DNA from: Lysinibacillus sp. OF-1
GTDB taxonomy: Bacteria; Bacillota; Bacilli; Bacillales_A; Planococcaceae
Direction of reading: 5' to 3'
Assembly (NCBI RefSeq): GCF_028356935.1
Contig: NZ_CP102798.1
Span: 4,646,096-4,710,095, forward strand
DNA length: 64,000 nt
The notes beneath the pieces were generated by a model. The model made no database searches. It saw only the letters and a list, made by a program, of their open reading frames with translations, and was not told the DNA's origin. The translations under genes and the position numbers were made by a program. How positions within the stretch are numbered: the first letter of the stretch is position 1; each line of letters opens with the position of its first letter. Of this stretch, positions 45,969 through 54,434 are shown piece by piece.

Positions 45969-46166
45969 ATGAATAAGGTTTTGGCAATCTCGATTTTAGG
46001 AATGGGTTTAACTGGTGCCGTTTTAATCATCTCGGTCGCCTTGTTGTTCAAATCTCCAATAGGAATTGTGTTACAGATGGTTACGGCCGCTTCAACATTA
46101 GCTTTCGTTATTTTCGCTGTCTCGGCTTTAGTATTTCGTCGGCGATTAGATGCAAAAAGAGAGTAA
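45969..46166 (+). CDS. Small two-segment membrane protein, possible immunity protein
   Basis: 65 aa with two transmembrane segments (~5-28 and ~33-56) and a basic C-terminus (Arg-Arg-Arg-Leu-Asp-Ala-Lys-Arg). Its GAGGTGAT site overlaps the stop codon of the bacteriocin-like gene 9 bases upstream, so they are one operon and probably coupled. Small membrane proteins directly behind bacteriocin genes often give immunity; here that is inferred from position. A terminator follows at 46201. Confidence 0.65.
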   Translation: MNKVLAISILGMGLTGAVLIISVALLFKSPIGIVLQMVTAASTLAFVIFAVSALVFRRRLDAKRE

Positions 46167-46200
46167 TATATTTATTAAATGAATAAAGCCGTGGTATTAA

Positions 46201-46230
46201 GGAGTAGTCAACTTTGACTGCTCTTTTTTA
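46201..46230 (+). terminator. Terminator of the bacteriocin-like operon
   Basis: GAGTAGTC and GACTGCTC pair (one G-T), followed by TTTTTTA. Confidence 0.8.
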
Positions 46231-46440
46231 CTGAGGATGATTTTAAACAAGAGGTAAAAGAATACAATTTTATTTTGTCTAAGCGTTCGAAAATAAATTC
46301 CGACTTGTTCCTTCTAATTTCAGTTTATAAAACTGCTTAGTAAATATGTCCTCCAGCTATATCTTTTCATAGAAAAATATATTTAGAAAGTTTATACGAG
46401 ATACATATTCAGATTAACTCACACTTTTATTGTTTTAACT

Positions 46441-46678
46441 ATCAAAGGAACTAGTTGTTGCTAAGTACCGATTTAATGTTGCAGGAGAAACTTTTTACTA
46501 GCTTGACGATTATCAATAAACTCAATGAAGTTTGGTATATCTGCTGGCTTTATTTCAAACTCTCCTATTTAGCCATAAATAAAAAACCTTTAAATCTTCT
46601 AAATAACCTTTTACAGTATTTGATGATAATCCTTTTTGTTCTAAAATATTTATAAAATCTAAGACTTCTACAATAATC
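46441..46678 (-). pseudogene. Tyrosine recombinase fragment (core-binding domain)
   Basis: Read on the - strand with two frame changes, the stretch gives Leu-Ser-Ser-Asn-Thr-Val-Lys-Gly-Tyr-Leu-Glu-Asp-Leu, then Pro-Ala-Asp-Ile-Pro-Asn-Phe-Ile-Glu-Phe, then Val-Ser-Pro-Ala-Thr-Leu-Asn-Arg-Tyr-Leu. This is the order of the N-terminal SAM-like domain of phage-type integrases. The catalytic domain is missing. The rest of the gap 46231-46776 holds only a terminator. Confidence 0.75.
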
Positions 46679-46727
46679 CCCAGCTATTGCTATAATATTT
46701 TTACATATATTTGAAATTAAGTACATA

Positions 46728-46772
46728 AAAAAAGTACAACAAAGGTTCAATAACCAATGTTGTACTTTTTTT
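46728..46772. terminator. Terminator of the rpsF-ssb-rpsR operon
   Basis: AAAAAGTACAACA (46729-46741) pairs perfectly with TGTTGTACTTTTT (46758-46770), with a smaller helix in the loop. Confidence 0.92.
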
Positions 46773-46776
46773 AATA

Positions 46777-47013
46777 TTATTTGTCTTCTGCTACGAATGG
46801 AAGTAATCCCATGATACGAGATACTTTAATAGCTGAAGTTAATTTACGTTGGTACTTTGCACTTGTGCCAGTTACGCGACGTGGTAAAATTTTACCGCGC
46901 TCAGAGATGAATTTTTTTAATAAATCTACATCTTTGTAGTCGATGTGCGTAATATTGTTTGAAGTGAAGTAGCAAACTTTACGGCGTTTGCGGCCTCCGC
47001 GACGTGGTGCCAT
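46777..47013 (-). CDS. rpsR: 30S ribosomal protein S18
   Basis: 78 aa, full length: Met-Ala-Pro-Arg-Arg-Gly-Gly-Arg-Lys start, [16 protein letters not shown] and Ile-Lys-Arg/Ser-type end. Binds S6 in the platform of the 30S subunit. Last gene of rpsF-ssb-rpsR. This is the only functional copy here; a ruined copy lies 2 kb further on. Confidence 0.97.
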   Translation of the reverse strand: MAPRRGGRKRRKVCYFTSNNITHIDYKDVDLLKKFISERGKILPRRVTGTSAKYQRKLTSAIKVSRIMGLLPFVAEDK

Positions 47014-47052
47014 AGTATGTCTCCTCCTTATCTTATTATAATTTTAGAAGCA

Positions 47053-47625
47053 TTAGAATGGAAGATCATCCTCAGATACTTCTATTGGCCCTTTGCTATT
47101 CGCAAATGGGTCCTCATCTACACGTGTATAATTCGGCTGATTCATAGGTGGTTGATTTTGCTGATAAGCATCGCCGCCATAGGAACCCTGTCCTGGCATT
47201 GCGCCGCCACCAAACTGTTGTTGTGGTTGACCACCGCCATATGACGGTTGGTTATTACCGTAAGTTTGTCCACCACCGTATTGAGGAGCAGGTGCACCGC
47301 TACCATTACGGGGTTCTAAAAACTGTACGCTATCTGCCACGACATCTGTTGTGTATACTCGCTTACCGTCTTGTCCTTCATAACTGCCTGTTTGAATACG
47401 GCCCTCTACCCCAATTAAACTTCCTTTTCGCATGAAGTTCGCTAGGTTTTCAGCCTGTTTTCGCCATGCAACACAGCTAATGAAATCAGCTTCGCGTTCA
47501 CCTTGTTGATTTGAGAATGCACGGTTTACAGCAACTGTAAATCTTGTAGACGCAATTCCATTTGGTGTATAACGTAGCTCAGGATCTTTTGTTAGTCTTC
47601 CGACTAATACGACACGGTTTATCAT
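47053..47625 (-). CDS. ssb: Single-stranded DNA-binding protein
   Basis: 190 aa. OB-fold domain (~1-108) starting [18 protein letters not shown]; a Gly/Gln/Tyr-rich flexible linker; and the acidic tip Glu-Asp-Asp-Leu-Pro-Phe, which recruits repair and replication partners. Coats single-stranded DNA at forks. Operon with rpsF and rpsR. Confidence 0.97.
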   Translation of the reverse strand: MINRVVLVGRLTKDPELRYTPNGIASTRFTVAVNRAFSNQQGEREADFISCVAWRKQAENLANFMRKGSLIGVEGRIQTGSYEGQDGKRVYTTDVVADSVQFLEPRNGSGAPAPQYGGGQTYGNNQPSYGGGQPQQQFGGGAMPGQGSYGGDAYQQNQPPMNQPNYTRVDEDPFANSKGPIEVSEDDLPF

Positions 47626-47668
47626 CAGAATGCAACCTCCTTTTCAGCGTTTTGTTAAAAATTAATTA

Positions 47669-47956
47669 TTAAGCTTCTTGGCGAACTGCAATGTGGCGAA
47701 TGATGTCTTCGCTGATGTTAGCAAGACGTGTATATTCGTTGATTGCATCTGAAGAAGCGTTTACTTTTACGATTTGGTAGTAACCTTCGCGGAAGTCTTT
47801 AATTTCATAAGCTAAGCGGCGTTTGCCCCACTCTTTTGATTCGATGACTTCTGCACCGTTAGAAGTTAAGATTTCGTTGAAACGTTCAACTAAAGCTTTC
47901 TTCGCTTCGTCTTCAATGTTCGGACGTACGATGTACATTAATTCGTATTTTCTCAT
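47669..47956 (-). CDS. rpsF: 30S ribosomal protein S6
   Basis: 95 aa from the ATG at 47956, with a perfect AAGGAGGT 8 nt upstream; the longer frame to 48004 is leader. It starts [12 protein letters not shown] and contains [11 protein letters not shown]. Binds S18. In many bacteria an S6:S18 site in the leader controls the operon; the 5' leader here may hold one, but I could not establish the fold. Confidence 0.97.
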   Translation of the reverse strand: MRKYELMYIVRPNIEDEAKKALVERFNEILTSNGAEVIESKEWGKRRLAYEIKDFREGYYQIVKVNASSDAINEYTRLANISEDIIRHIAVRQEA

Positions 47957-48122
47957 CTGTTTACACCTCCTTATGGACTTAGGCTCTCCTATTGAAGGGA
48001 GCAAGGAGCAAGTAATTAATTATTACTCACATCAATGAATTGTAACATATAGATACATTTCTTTCAAGTCACAAACTAATAATTCATTATATAATGACAG
48101 TATATTTGAAAGGAGCGCCTTC

Positions 48123-48698
48123 ATGCTAACTAATAATAAAGAGCCTATTGTTATCGAATTAGATTTAAAGAAATTAATGATCGACAATTTTGTGATCACT
48201 AGTGGTCTTGTCATATTATTTACAGCTATTCAATATATTTGCTTTAAAGATTTTCATTTTTCTGTTTGGAACATGGTTAGTGGCACAGCACTGTTCGTGG
48301 CGTTGTATATTATTTTTATTATCCTACATGAGGTTTTTCATTTAATTGGCTTTATGTTTTTTGGCAAAGTGCCCTTTAAGGCTTTAAAATACGGCATCAA
48401 TTTAGAGCTTGGCATTGCCTATGCGACGACTGAACAGCCTCTTTTCAATCATGCTATGAAAAAGGCTCTATTACTGCCATTCTGGACAACCGGCATCCTT
48501 CCAACCATTGTTGGGTTTTATCTCAATAGTACGGTTTTGATCCTGATTGGAGCTTTTTTAATAGCAGGAGCAGTAGGTGATTTTGCCATGTATAAAGAAT
48601 TACGAAAATATCCAAGAGATGCTTTGATACGGGATGATCCCAAATTGCCGAAACTTTATGTCTATCTACCACTGGAAAAGGATAGCTCACTAAAGTAA
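48123..48698 (+). CDS. DUF3267 putative membrane metalloprotease
   Basis: 191 aa, AAAGGAG 7 nt before the ATG. Four hydrophobic segments; the second ends in Ile-Leu-His-Glu-Val-Phe-His-Leu, an HExxH zinc motif placed in a membrane helix, as in DUF3267 proteins, which are relatives of intramembrane metalloproteases. Later Gly-Ile-Leu-Pro-Thr. No substrate is known. It converges on the next gene with a shared terminator at 48714. Confidence 0.75.
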   Translation: MLTNNKEPIVIELDLKKLMIDNFVITSGLVILFTAIQYICFKDFHFSVWNMVSGTALFVALYIIFIILHEVFHLIGFMFFGKVPFKALKYGINLELGIAYATTEQPLFNHAMKKALLLPFWTTGILPTIVGFYLNSTVLILIGAFLIAGAVGDFAMYKELRKYPRDALIRDDPKLPKLYVYLPLEKDSSLK

Positions 48699-48713
48699 CA
48701 CTTCATCATTCAA

Positions 48714-48754
48714 AGAATCTGTAGCGTAGAAATGACTAGCTACAGATTCTAATT
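48714..48754. terminator. Bidirectional terminator
   Basis: A 12-bp perfect stem AGAATCTGTAGC/GCTACAGATTCT (48714-48725, 48739-48750) between two convergent genes. Confidence 0.88.
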
Positions 48755-49794
48755 TAAGGCGTTAAAAATCCGTGCTGGGCCGCTGTGTATAAATTTCTCC
48801 AAATACGATTAATAGTGGATGTTTCTGTAATAGCATCCATACCAAGACTGCGTATTAAATTATTCGCTATCTCTAGGCAAGCTGCAGCAATATCCTTACT
48901 CATTTGTGTAAATTGTGATAAGTCCTCTTCGGATAATTGATCACCACGTTGATGTAATTCCCAATATTTAGATAATGTTGTATAGAATTGTTCCTCGTAT
49001 TGCTTGTAACGTTTCTGCTGTTGCATTAATAAAAACTGAAGGGATCCAATATGCTCAGCCCAGCTTCTATCATGATTTCGTTGCTTCATTAAAACGGTTG
49101 CTTCTTCTAAAAAATTCTCTGTTATCCCAAGACAAACACTTAAAAAGGAAGCTTCCGCAAAAGTGGTAAATGGAAAGTTATGTACTGAATCGCCATAATT
49201 ATTTCTGATTGTACCTAATTGAAAAGTAGCTTCCTGTGGTACCCAAACATTGTTCACACGGATTGTATGACTTGCTGTTGCCTTCAAGCCCATGGCACAC
49301 CAATCGTTCAAAATTTCAACATCTTGCGGGTTCACTGAGCAGCTAATAATTTTTTCTGTTTTGACACCATTTTCTTCAATATAGCAGTTCATTGTAAATG
49401 TTGACGCATAGTTAGAGCCACTACAATACTTCCACTGCCCCGTTATGTAGTAGCCTCCATCTGTTTTTACTGCTATTCCCGTTGGATAACCACTGCCTGC
49501 TATGACTGCTTCTTTAGGCATATAGATTTTCTCACAAATATCCTGGTTGAATGTTGGGATAAATGCATTTCCACCTGTACCAATAGTAATTAGCCAGCCG
49601 ACATTACCATCAAGTGCAGACATTTGCTGAAATACTTTTACACCCTCTACTAAATCTAAATCCTTACCACCTAATTCTTTTGACGTGAACAATTTAAATA
49701 ATTGTTGCTCATAAATAAAATCTAAGACGTCCTGTGGTAGCATCCCCAGTTGCTCAAACTCTAAACCACGTTCCTTAATTTGCAAAGCATTCAT
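48754..49794 (-). CDS. Acyl-CoA dehydrogenase-like flavoprotein
   Basis: 346 aa, about 30-40 shorter than typical acyl-CoA dehydrogenases. The central beta domain has Ala-Gly-Ser-Gly-Tyr-Pro-Thr-Gly and Gly-Gly-Tyr-Tyr-Ile-Thr-Gly-Gln-Trp-Lys-Tyr-Cys-Ser-Gly; the last ~150 residues are helical and end in Asn-Arg-Ile-Trp-Arg-Asn-Leu-Tyr-Thr-Ala-Ala-Gln-His. That ending is as in HpaB/DszC-like monooxygenases of the same fold. It could be a flavin-dependent oxygenase or dehydrogenase; the substrate is unknown. GGAGG lies 10 nt before the ATG. Confidence 0.75.
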   Translation of the reverse strand: MNALQIKERGLEFEQLGMLPQDVLDFIYEQQLFKLFTSKELGGKDLDLVEGVKVFQQMSALDGNVGWLITIGTGGNAFIPTFNQDICEKIYMPKEAVIAGSGYPTGIAVKTDGGYYITGQWKYCSGSNYASTFTMNCYIEENGVKTEKIISCSVNPQDVEILNDWCAMGLKATASHTIRVNNVWVPQEATFQLGTIRNNYGDSVHNFPFTTFAEASFLSVCLGITENFLEEATVLMKQRNHDRSWAEHIGSLQFLLMQQQKRYKQYEEQFYTTLSKYWELHQRGDQLSEEDLSQFTQMSKDIAAACLEIANNLIRSLGMDAITETSTINRIWRNLYTAAQHGFLTP

Positions 49795-49844
49795 GCGTTA
49801 GTCGCCTCCATACGTTAAAAATTCTGATAATGATACAATCGAAA

Positions 49845-49875
49845 AAGGGCAACCATTTTCGATTGCCCTTGTCAG
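49845..49875 (-). terminator. Terminator of ychF
   Basis: AAGGGCAA and TTGCCCTT (49845-49852, 49863-49870) pair perfectly; a T run follows on the - strand. Confidence 0.85.
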
Positions 49876-49878
49876 TTT

Positions 49879-50979
49879 TTATACATTAAAGCGGAACAGC
49901 ATAATATCGCCATCTTGTACTTCATATTCTTTACCTTCAAGACGTACTTTACCAGCTTCCTTCGCTGCTGCTTGAGAACCTGCCTCTAATAGATCAGCAT
50001 AAGCAACTGTTTCTGCCCGAATAAAGCCACGTTCAAAATCCGTATGGATGATACCTGCACATTGTGGCGCCTTCATCCCTTTACGGAACGTCCATGCACG
50101 TACCTCTTGTACGCCTGCAGTGAAGTAAGTAGCTAATCCTAATAAATCATAAGAAGTACGGATTAACTGATCTAAGCCTGATTCTTTAATTCCAAGTTCT
50201 TCTAAGAACATAGTTTTTTCTTCATCATCAAGCTCAGAAATTTCTTCTTCGATTTTTGCACAAATTGTAATAACTTGAGCACCTTCTGCTGAAGCATACT
50301 CACGTACTTTTTTCACATACTCATTATTGTCAGCATCTGCTACTTCATCTTCTGAAACGTTTGCTACATATAGCATTGGTTTAATTGTTAGTAAATGAAG
50401 ACCTTTAATTATCTTTAGTTCATCATCAGAAAGCTCAGCCGCACGTGCCGGTTTACCGTTTTCTAATTGCTCTTTAATTTTTAGAAGAACTGGCTCTTCC
50501 ACCATAGCCTCTTTATCTTTTTGTTTTGCCATTTTGCTAACACGTTGTAAACGTTTATCTACAGATTCTAAGTCAGCAAGTGCAAGCTCCAGATTAATAA
50601 CCTCTATATCATCAATTGGGTCTACTGCACCAGATACGTGCGTAATGTTTTCGTCTACAAAACAACGTACAACCTGACAAATTGCATCTACTTCACGAAT
50701 ATGAGCAAGGAATTTATTCCCTAATCCTTCACCTTTGGAAGCACCTTTTACAATTCCTGCGATATCTGTGAACTCAAATGCAGTTGGTACAGTTTTTTTC
50801 GGTACAACTAATTCTGTTAATTTATCTAAACGTGCATCAGGTACTTCAACGATACCAACGTTTGGATCAATCGTTGCGAATGGATAGTTTGCAGCCAATG
50901 CGCCCGCTTTTGTAATTGCGTTAAATAATGTTGATTTTCCAACGTTAGGTAAACCAACGATTCCAGCTGTTAATGCCAT
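49879..50979 (-). CDS. ychF: Redox-linked ATPase YchF (Obg family)
   Basis: 366 aa from the ATG at 50979, which encodes the usual Met-Ala-Leu-Thr-Ala-Gly-Ile-Val-Gly start. P-loop Gly-Leu-Pro-Asn-Val-Gly-Lys-Ser-Thr, Asp-Ile-Ala-Gly (G3), a helical coiled-coil insert at ~125-205 and a C-terminal TGS domain ending Asp-Gly-Asp-Ile-Met-Leu-Phe-Arg-Phe. The family prefers ATP to GTP and binds ribosomes, with links to oxidative stress. AAAGG is 12 nt upstream, a rather long gap. Confidence 0.95.
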   Translation of the reverse strand: MALTAGIVGLPNVGKSTLFNAITKAGALAANYPFATIDPNVGIVEVPDARLDKLTELVVPKKTVPTAFEFTDIAGIVKGASKGEGLGNKFLAHIREVDAICQVVRCFVDENITHVSGAVDPIDDIEVINLELALADLESVDKRLQRVSKMAKQKDKEAMVEEPVLLKIKEQLENGKPARAAELSDDELKIIKGLHLLTIKPMLYVANVSEDEVADADNNEYVKKVREYASAEGAQVITICAKIEEEISELDDEEKTMFLEELGIKESGLDQLIRTSYDLLGLATYFTAGVQEVRAWTFRKGMKAPQCAGIIHTDFERGFIRAETVAYADLLEAGSQAAAKEAGKVRLEGKEYEVQDGDIMLFRFNV

Positions 50980-51078
50980 GAATGGACACAACCTTTCTAT
51001 ACTCAGTTCAAATTTTTTCTCTCATATAACCTTATCTATTATATTGATTCACTCATAAAAAGTCTAATATGCCTGATG

Positions 51079-51279
51079 TTACGCCTCATTAGCAGAAATT
51101 AAAACCTTTTTCATTTTTTTCTCAAAGTCACGGCGTGGAATCATTACACTATGCTGACATCCTTCGCATTTGATACGTACGTCTGCCCCCATACGAATGA
51201 TTTTCCATTTATTAGTACCACATGGATGTTGTTTTTTCATTTCAACAATATCATTTAAACCAAATTTTTTCGCTTCCAT
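51079..51279 (-). CDS. DUF951 small nucleic-acid-binding-like protein
   Basis: 66 aa. It starts Met-Glu-Ala-Lys-Lys-Phe and has Met-Lys-Lys-x-His-Pro-Cys-Gly and Ile-Lys-Cys-x-Gly-Cys, the DUF951 pattern; the three Cys could bind zinc. Function unknown. Its start touches the stop of the mscS gene, so it is the second gene of that transcript, as in related genomes near parAB. Confidence 0.88.
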   Translation of the reverse strand: MEAKKFGLNDIVEMKKQHPCGTNKWKIIRMGADVRIKCEGCQHSVMIPRRDFEKKMKKVLISANEA

Positions 51280-52151
51280 TATTCACTTCTCCCTTCTTCT
51301 TTCCCATAGAACATCATTTTTGGATAGGCCATTGGTATATTATTTTCTTCAAAAAGTTTGGTAACATCACGGCGAATACTACGTGCTACTCCATATTGCT
51401 GCTGCGGTAATGTTTCAGCAGCTATTCGTATCGTTACCTCTGTCCCTTTAACATTTTGCACACCTAAAAATACTGGCGTCGCTATTAGCTCTTTATGCAT
51501 TTTTGGTAATGTTTCTAAATACTTATTAATTATTGCCTCTGCTTTTTCAAAATCAGCCTCAGTAGCCATTTGTAAATCTATAAAAATTTTGGAGTTGTTA
51601 ACAGAATAATTGACGACCTCACCAATTGCACCATTCGGAATGATGAATTGCTCACCTGTAGCACCATTAATTTTCGTTGTACGTAAACCAATTTCTACAA
51701 CCGTACCTTCTGCTGCGTTAATTTTTATATAATCCCCTACACCAAACTGATCTTCAAAGATAATAAAGAATCCAGTAATAACATCCTTCACTAAGCTTTG
51801 AGCGCCAAAACCAATTGCTAAACCAACAATCCCTGCACCAGCCAATAAACCTGCTACCTTTATTTCTAAGGAAGAAAGAATCCCAATAATTGCAGAGAAA
51901 TAAACAACATAGGAAATCACACTTTGTAATAATCTTGCAATTGTTCGTTGGCGTCGCTCTGAGTGGTTTAATGGGGAACGCATTCGTATTAAAAACACTT
52001 TTTTAATAAATTTTTTACCTAATCTTACTGCAATCCATGATGCTAATAAAATGAGCAATATCTCTAAAGATGCATTAATAACCGATTCCCAAAGGTCCTC
52101 AGATGTGAGCTTATCCCAGTATCTCTCCATTAATTTTTTATTCTCTTCCAT
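51279..52151 (-). CDS. MscS-family mechanosensitive channel
   Basis: 290 aa from the ATG at 52151, with AAGAGGTGG 5 nt upstream. Three transmembrane segments, the third (TM3) rich in Gly/Ala (Ala-Gly-Leu-Leu-Ala-Gly-Ala-Gly-Ile-Val-Gly-Leu-Ala-Ile-Gly-Phe-Gly-Ala-Gln), then the beta domain with Phe-Gly-Val-Gly-Asp-Tyr-Ile and a soluble vestibule domain. It opens on membrane tension to release solutes in hypo-osmotic shock. Operon with the DUF951 gene. Confidence 0.93.
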   Translation of the reverse strand: MEENKKLMERYWDKLTSEDLWESVINASLEILLILLASWIAVRLGKKFIKKVFLIRMRSPLNHSERRQRTIARLLQSVISYVVYFSAIIGILSSLEIKVAGLLAGAGIVGLAIGFGAQSLVKDVITGFFIIFEDQFGVGDYIKINAAEGTVVEIGLRTTKINGATGEQFIIPNGAIGEVVNYSVNNSKIFIDLQMATEADFEKAEAIINKYLETLPKMHKELIATPVFLGVQNVKGTEVTIRIAAETLPQQQYGVARSIRRDVTKLFEENNIPMAYPKMMFYGKEEGRSE

Positions 52152-52242
52152 AATTACCACCTCTTGAATAACTTGCTAAAAATTTGCGTATACTGCATAA
52201 AAATTGAGCACTTCTAAAAATAAAAAGAAAGTGAGTTTTTTT

Positions 52243-52875
52243 ATGAATACTATACCAAATTTGTTACTACCTTATTCCCTTCATCACGAGAGTAAAAATG
52301 CCGTTTGGCAATTAAGTACATTATTTTTAGAACATATACCGTTTCATCATGAACGACTAATTTTTTGTTGTATTGGCAGTGACCGTTGTACGGGCGATAC
52401 ACTTGGGCCATTAACAGGTAGCTTTTTAAAAAAATCTGTCAGCTTTCCCTATGAAATTGTAGGTTCTTTAGAAGATCCTTTACATGCTCTAAATCTTGAT
52501 TCTACAATGCAACAGCTACACAATCATACTACAAAACCTTTCATTATTGCGATTGATGCCTGTCTAGGCAGTGAACAAAATGTTGGTCATATTTCAGTGC
52601 AAAGCGGCCCCATCTTCCCTGGCAAGGCTGTAAAAAAAGAATTACCCCCAATCGGAGACATTTCCGTTAAAGGAATCGTCAATATTGGAGGCTTTATGGA
52701 AATGCTCGTTTTACAAAATACAAGACTTCATATTTCTTATGCTATGGCTGAAAAACTTTCAAGAGCTTTATTATTGGCTTCCCATCGCTATTCATTGAAA
52801 AGTGTAGAAGATAGCCACCATAATACCAACAATGACGATACCTGGCAGCAAGTTAGCAGCTTTGATCTTAGCTAA
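52243..52875 (+). CDS. yyaC: Sporulation protein YyaC (DUF1256)
   Basis: 210 aa from the ATG at 52243 with AAGTGAG 7 nt upstream. Contains Cys-Ile-Gly-Ser-Asp-Arg-Cys-Thr-Gly-Asp-Thr-Leu-Gly-Pro and Ala-Ile-Asp-Ala-Cys-Leu-Gly, the core of the YyaC/GPR-like fold related to the spore protease. YyaC is made in sporulating cells; its exact role is unclear. Its last 84 bases overlap, on the opposite strand, the end of the DUF554 gene, so it is a genuine convergent overlap. Confidence 0.9.
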   Translation: MNTIPNLLLPYSLHHESKNAVWQLSTLFLEHIPFHHERLIFCCIGSDRCTGDTLGPLTGSFLKKSVSFPYEIVGSLEDPLHALNLDSTMQQLHNHTTKPFIIAIDACLGSEQNVGHISVQSGPIFPGKAVKKELPPIGDISVKGIVNIGGFMEMLVLQNTRLHISYAMAEKLSRALLLASHRYSLKSVEDSHHNTNNDDTWQQVSSFDLS

Positions 52876-53508
52876 GCCAGCAATATTTAACCCTATTGCC
52901 ATAATCATAACACCGCCTACAGCTGTCATTTCTGTAATGTACATTTGTAGTGCAGCATCAGGTATAAAGGAACTGATAACGCCTGCAAAAAGTGCGATTA
53001 ATCCCTGATAAACAAAAACAGGTACGGCAGATAGCAATACACCAATGCCTAAAGTGGATGCTAGAATAATGGATGTAAACCCATCTATTAATCCTTTTGT
53101 AATTAATACATTATGATCATTACGAAGACCACTATCGAGTGCACCGATTACAGCCATTGACCCAACAACAAAAATTAAGGAGGCAGTGACAAAGCCCTCT
53201 GCTATGCTAATTTGATTTTGGTCATTTCGTTTTGTACGAAATAAACTCTCTACCCATTTCCCTAGACGATTCATTTGTCTATCTAAATCTAACCACTCAC
53301 CTATTACAGTACCTACTACTAAACTTACTACTAATATAATAAAATTATCACTTTCAAAGCCCATTTTTATCCCTAATAATGTGACTGCTAAGCCAATAAT
53401 AGATAGTACAGTAGATTTCATAGATTCAGGAATATTTTTAAAAATGCGCCCTACTAATGCACCTGCTACTATTAGCACAGCATTAATCAATGCCCCTAGT
53501 AATACCAC
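52792..53508 (-). CDS. DUF554 membrane protein
   Basis: 238 aa from a GTG at 53508, with AAGGAAGG 7 nt upstream. About seven hydrophobic segments and the family motifs Ile-Asn-Ala-Val-Leu-Ile-Val-Ala-Gly-Ala and Gly-Glu-Trp-Leu-Asp-Leu-Asp. It is the YqgA-like family found next to spo0J in Bacillales. Function unknown. The C-terminal coding end overlaps yyaC by 84 bases. Confidence 0.9.
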   Translation of the reverse strand: MVLLGALINAVLIVAGALVGRIFKNIPESMKSTVLSIIGLAVTLLGIKMGFESDNFIILVVSLVVGTVIGEWLDLDRQMNRLGKWVESLFRTKRNDQNQISIAEGFVTASLIFVVGSMAVIGALDSGLRNDHNVLITKGLIDGFTSIILASTLGIGVLLSAVPVFVYQGLIALFAGVISSFIPDAALQMYITEMTAVGGVMIMAIGLNIAGLAKIKAANLLPGIVIVGIMVAIFYTFQ

Positions 53509-53529
53509 ACTTAAGCCTTCCTTCTCTCT

Positions 53530-53563
53530 AAAAAATAGAGAGCGCCTGTTTGCTTGGCGCTCT
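53530..53563 (-). terminator. Terminator of parA-parB
   Basis: AGAGCGCC and GGCGCTCT (53539-53546, 53556-53563) pair perfectly; six T follow on the - strand. Confidence 0.88.
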
Positions 53564-53585
53564 GATTAAGTTATAGAAATGTATT

Positions 53586-54434
53586 TTATTCTTCCTGTAA
53601 ATTTAGTATTTCTAAAATACGTTCTAAATCATCTTCAGAATAAAATTCAATTTCAATTTTCCCCTTATTATTTGTTTTTTTGATTTGAACATTTGTTCCA
53701 AAGTAGTCTCGTAATTGGGATTCCTTGGCTGATACAAATATATCTTTCTTCTTTGGTGGAATTGTTTCACGTGAAACTTCTTCATTTAAGTTTTGTACTA
53801 GCATTTCAACTTGACGTACATTCAACCCTAAATTAATGACCTTATTAGCCACTTCTGAGATTCTTCTTTTATTTTTCAGGCCAAGTAATGCTCGTCCCTG
53901 CCCCATCGATAAGGTATCATCATTCATAAATTTACGTACATCTTCTGGTAAAGCAAGCAACCGAACATGATTAGCGATATGTGGTCTACTTTTCCCTAAC
54001 CGTTTCGATAATTCTTCTTGAGTTAAATGTAAGTTTTCCATTAGACTCTGATAGGCTTCCGCTTCTTCAATAACGGTTAAATCCTCACGTTGAAGATTTT
54101 CTAAAATAGCTAACTCCATCATTTGTGCATCTGATAGCTCTTTTATGATGACAGGAATAACCTCTAATTCAGCTAACAGACAGGCTCTATAACGACGTTC
54201 CCCTGCAACAATTTCAAATTTGCGCCCTTTTTTGCGCACAGCAATTGGCTGCAAAATACCATGTTCTTTAATCGAATCTGCTAACTCTTGTAAACTTTCT
54301 TCATCAAAAATTTTACGAGGTTGAAAGGGGTTCGCCACAATTAAATCTAATTGAATTTCTTCCACTTGACCACTTTGCTCTAAAGACTCTCCTGGAAATA
54401 GTGCACCAATACCCTTTCCTAAACCTTTAGCCAT
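53586..54434 (-). CDS. parB: Chromosome partitioning protein ParB (Spo0J)
   Basis: 282 aa. Starts Met-Ala-Lys-Gly-Leu-Gly-Lys-Gly-Ile-Gly-Ala-Leu-Phe; ParB N-domain with Pro-Phe-Gln-Pro-Arg and the CTP-binding motif Gly-Glu-Arg-Arg-Tyr-Arg-Ala; HTH with Gly-Lys-Ser-Arg-Pro-His-Ile-Ala-Asn; C-terminal dimer domain. It loads at parS, spreads as a CTP-gated clamp and recruits SMC. The start overlaps parA by 8 bases. It carries a parS site in its own coding sequence. Confidence 0.97.
   Translation of the reverse strand: MAKGLGKGIGALFPGESLEQSGQVEEIQLDLIVANPFQPRKIFDEESLQELADSIKEHGILQPIAVRKKGRKFEIVAGERRYRACLLAELEVIPVIIKELSDAQMMELAILENLQREDLTVIEEAEAYQSLMENLHLTQEELSKRLGKSRPHIANHVRLLALPEDVRKFMNDDTLSMGQGRALLGLKNKRRISEVANKVINLGLNVRQVEMLVQNLNEEVSRETIPPKKKDIFVSAKESQLRDYFGTNVQIKKTNNKGKIEIEFYSEDDLERILEILNLQEE
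53763..53778. promoter_or_regulatory. parS site inside parB
   Basis: TGTTTCACGTGAAACT fits the Bacillus consensus TGTTNCACGTGAAACA at all but the last base. B. subtilis also has a parS within spo0J. Confidence 0.92.

Noticed and set aside
46565..46750. 61-aa frame next to rpsR
   Set aside because: It runs through the rpsR terminator and, in the wrong frame, through the integrase fragment.
48010..48122. S6:S18 autoregulatory leader
   Set aside because: Expected before rpsF, but I could not find the conserved fold with confidence in the leader.
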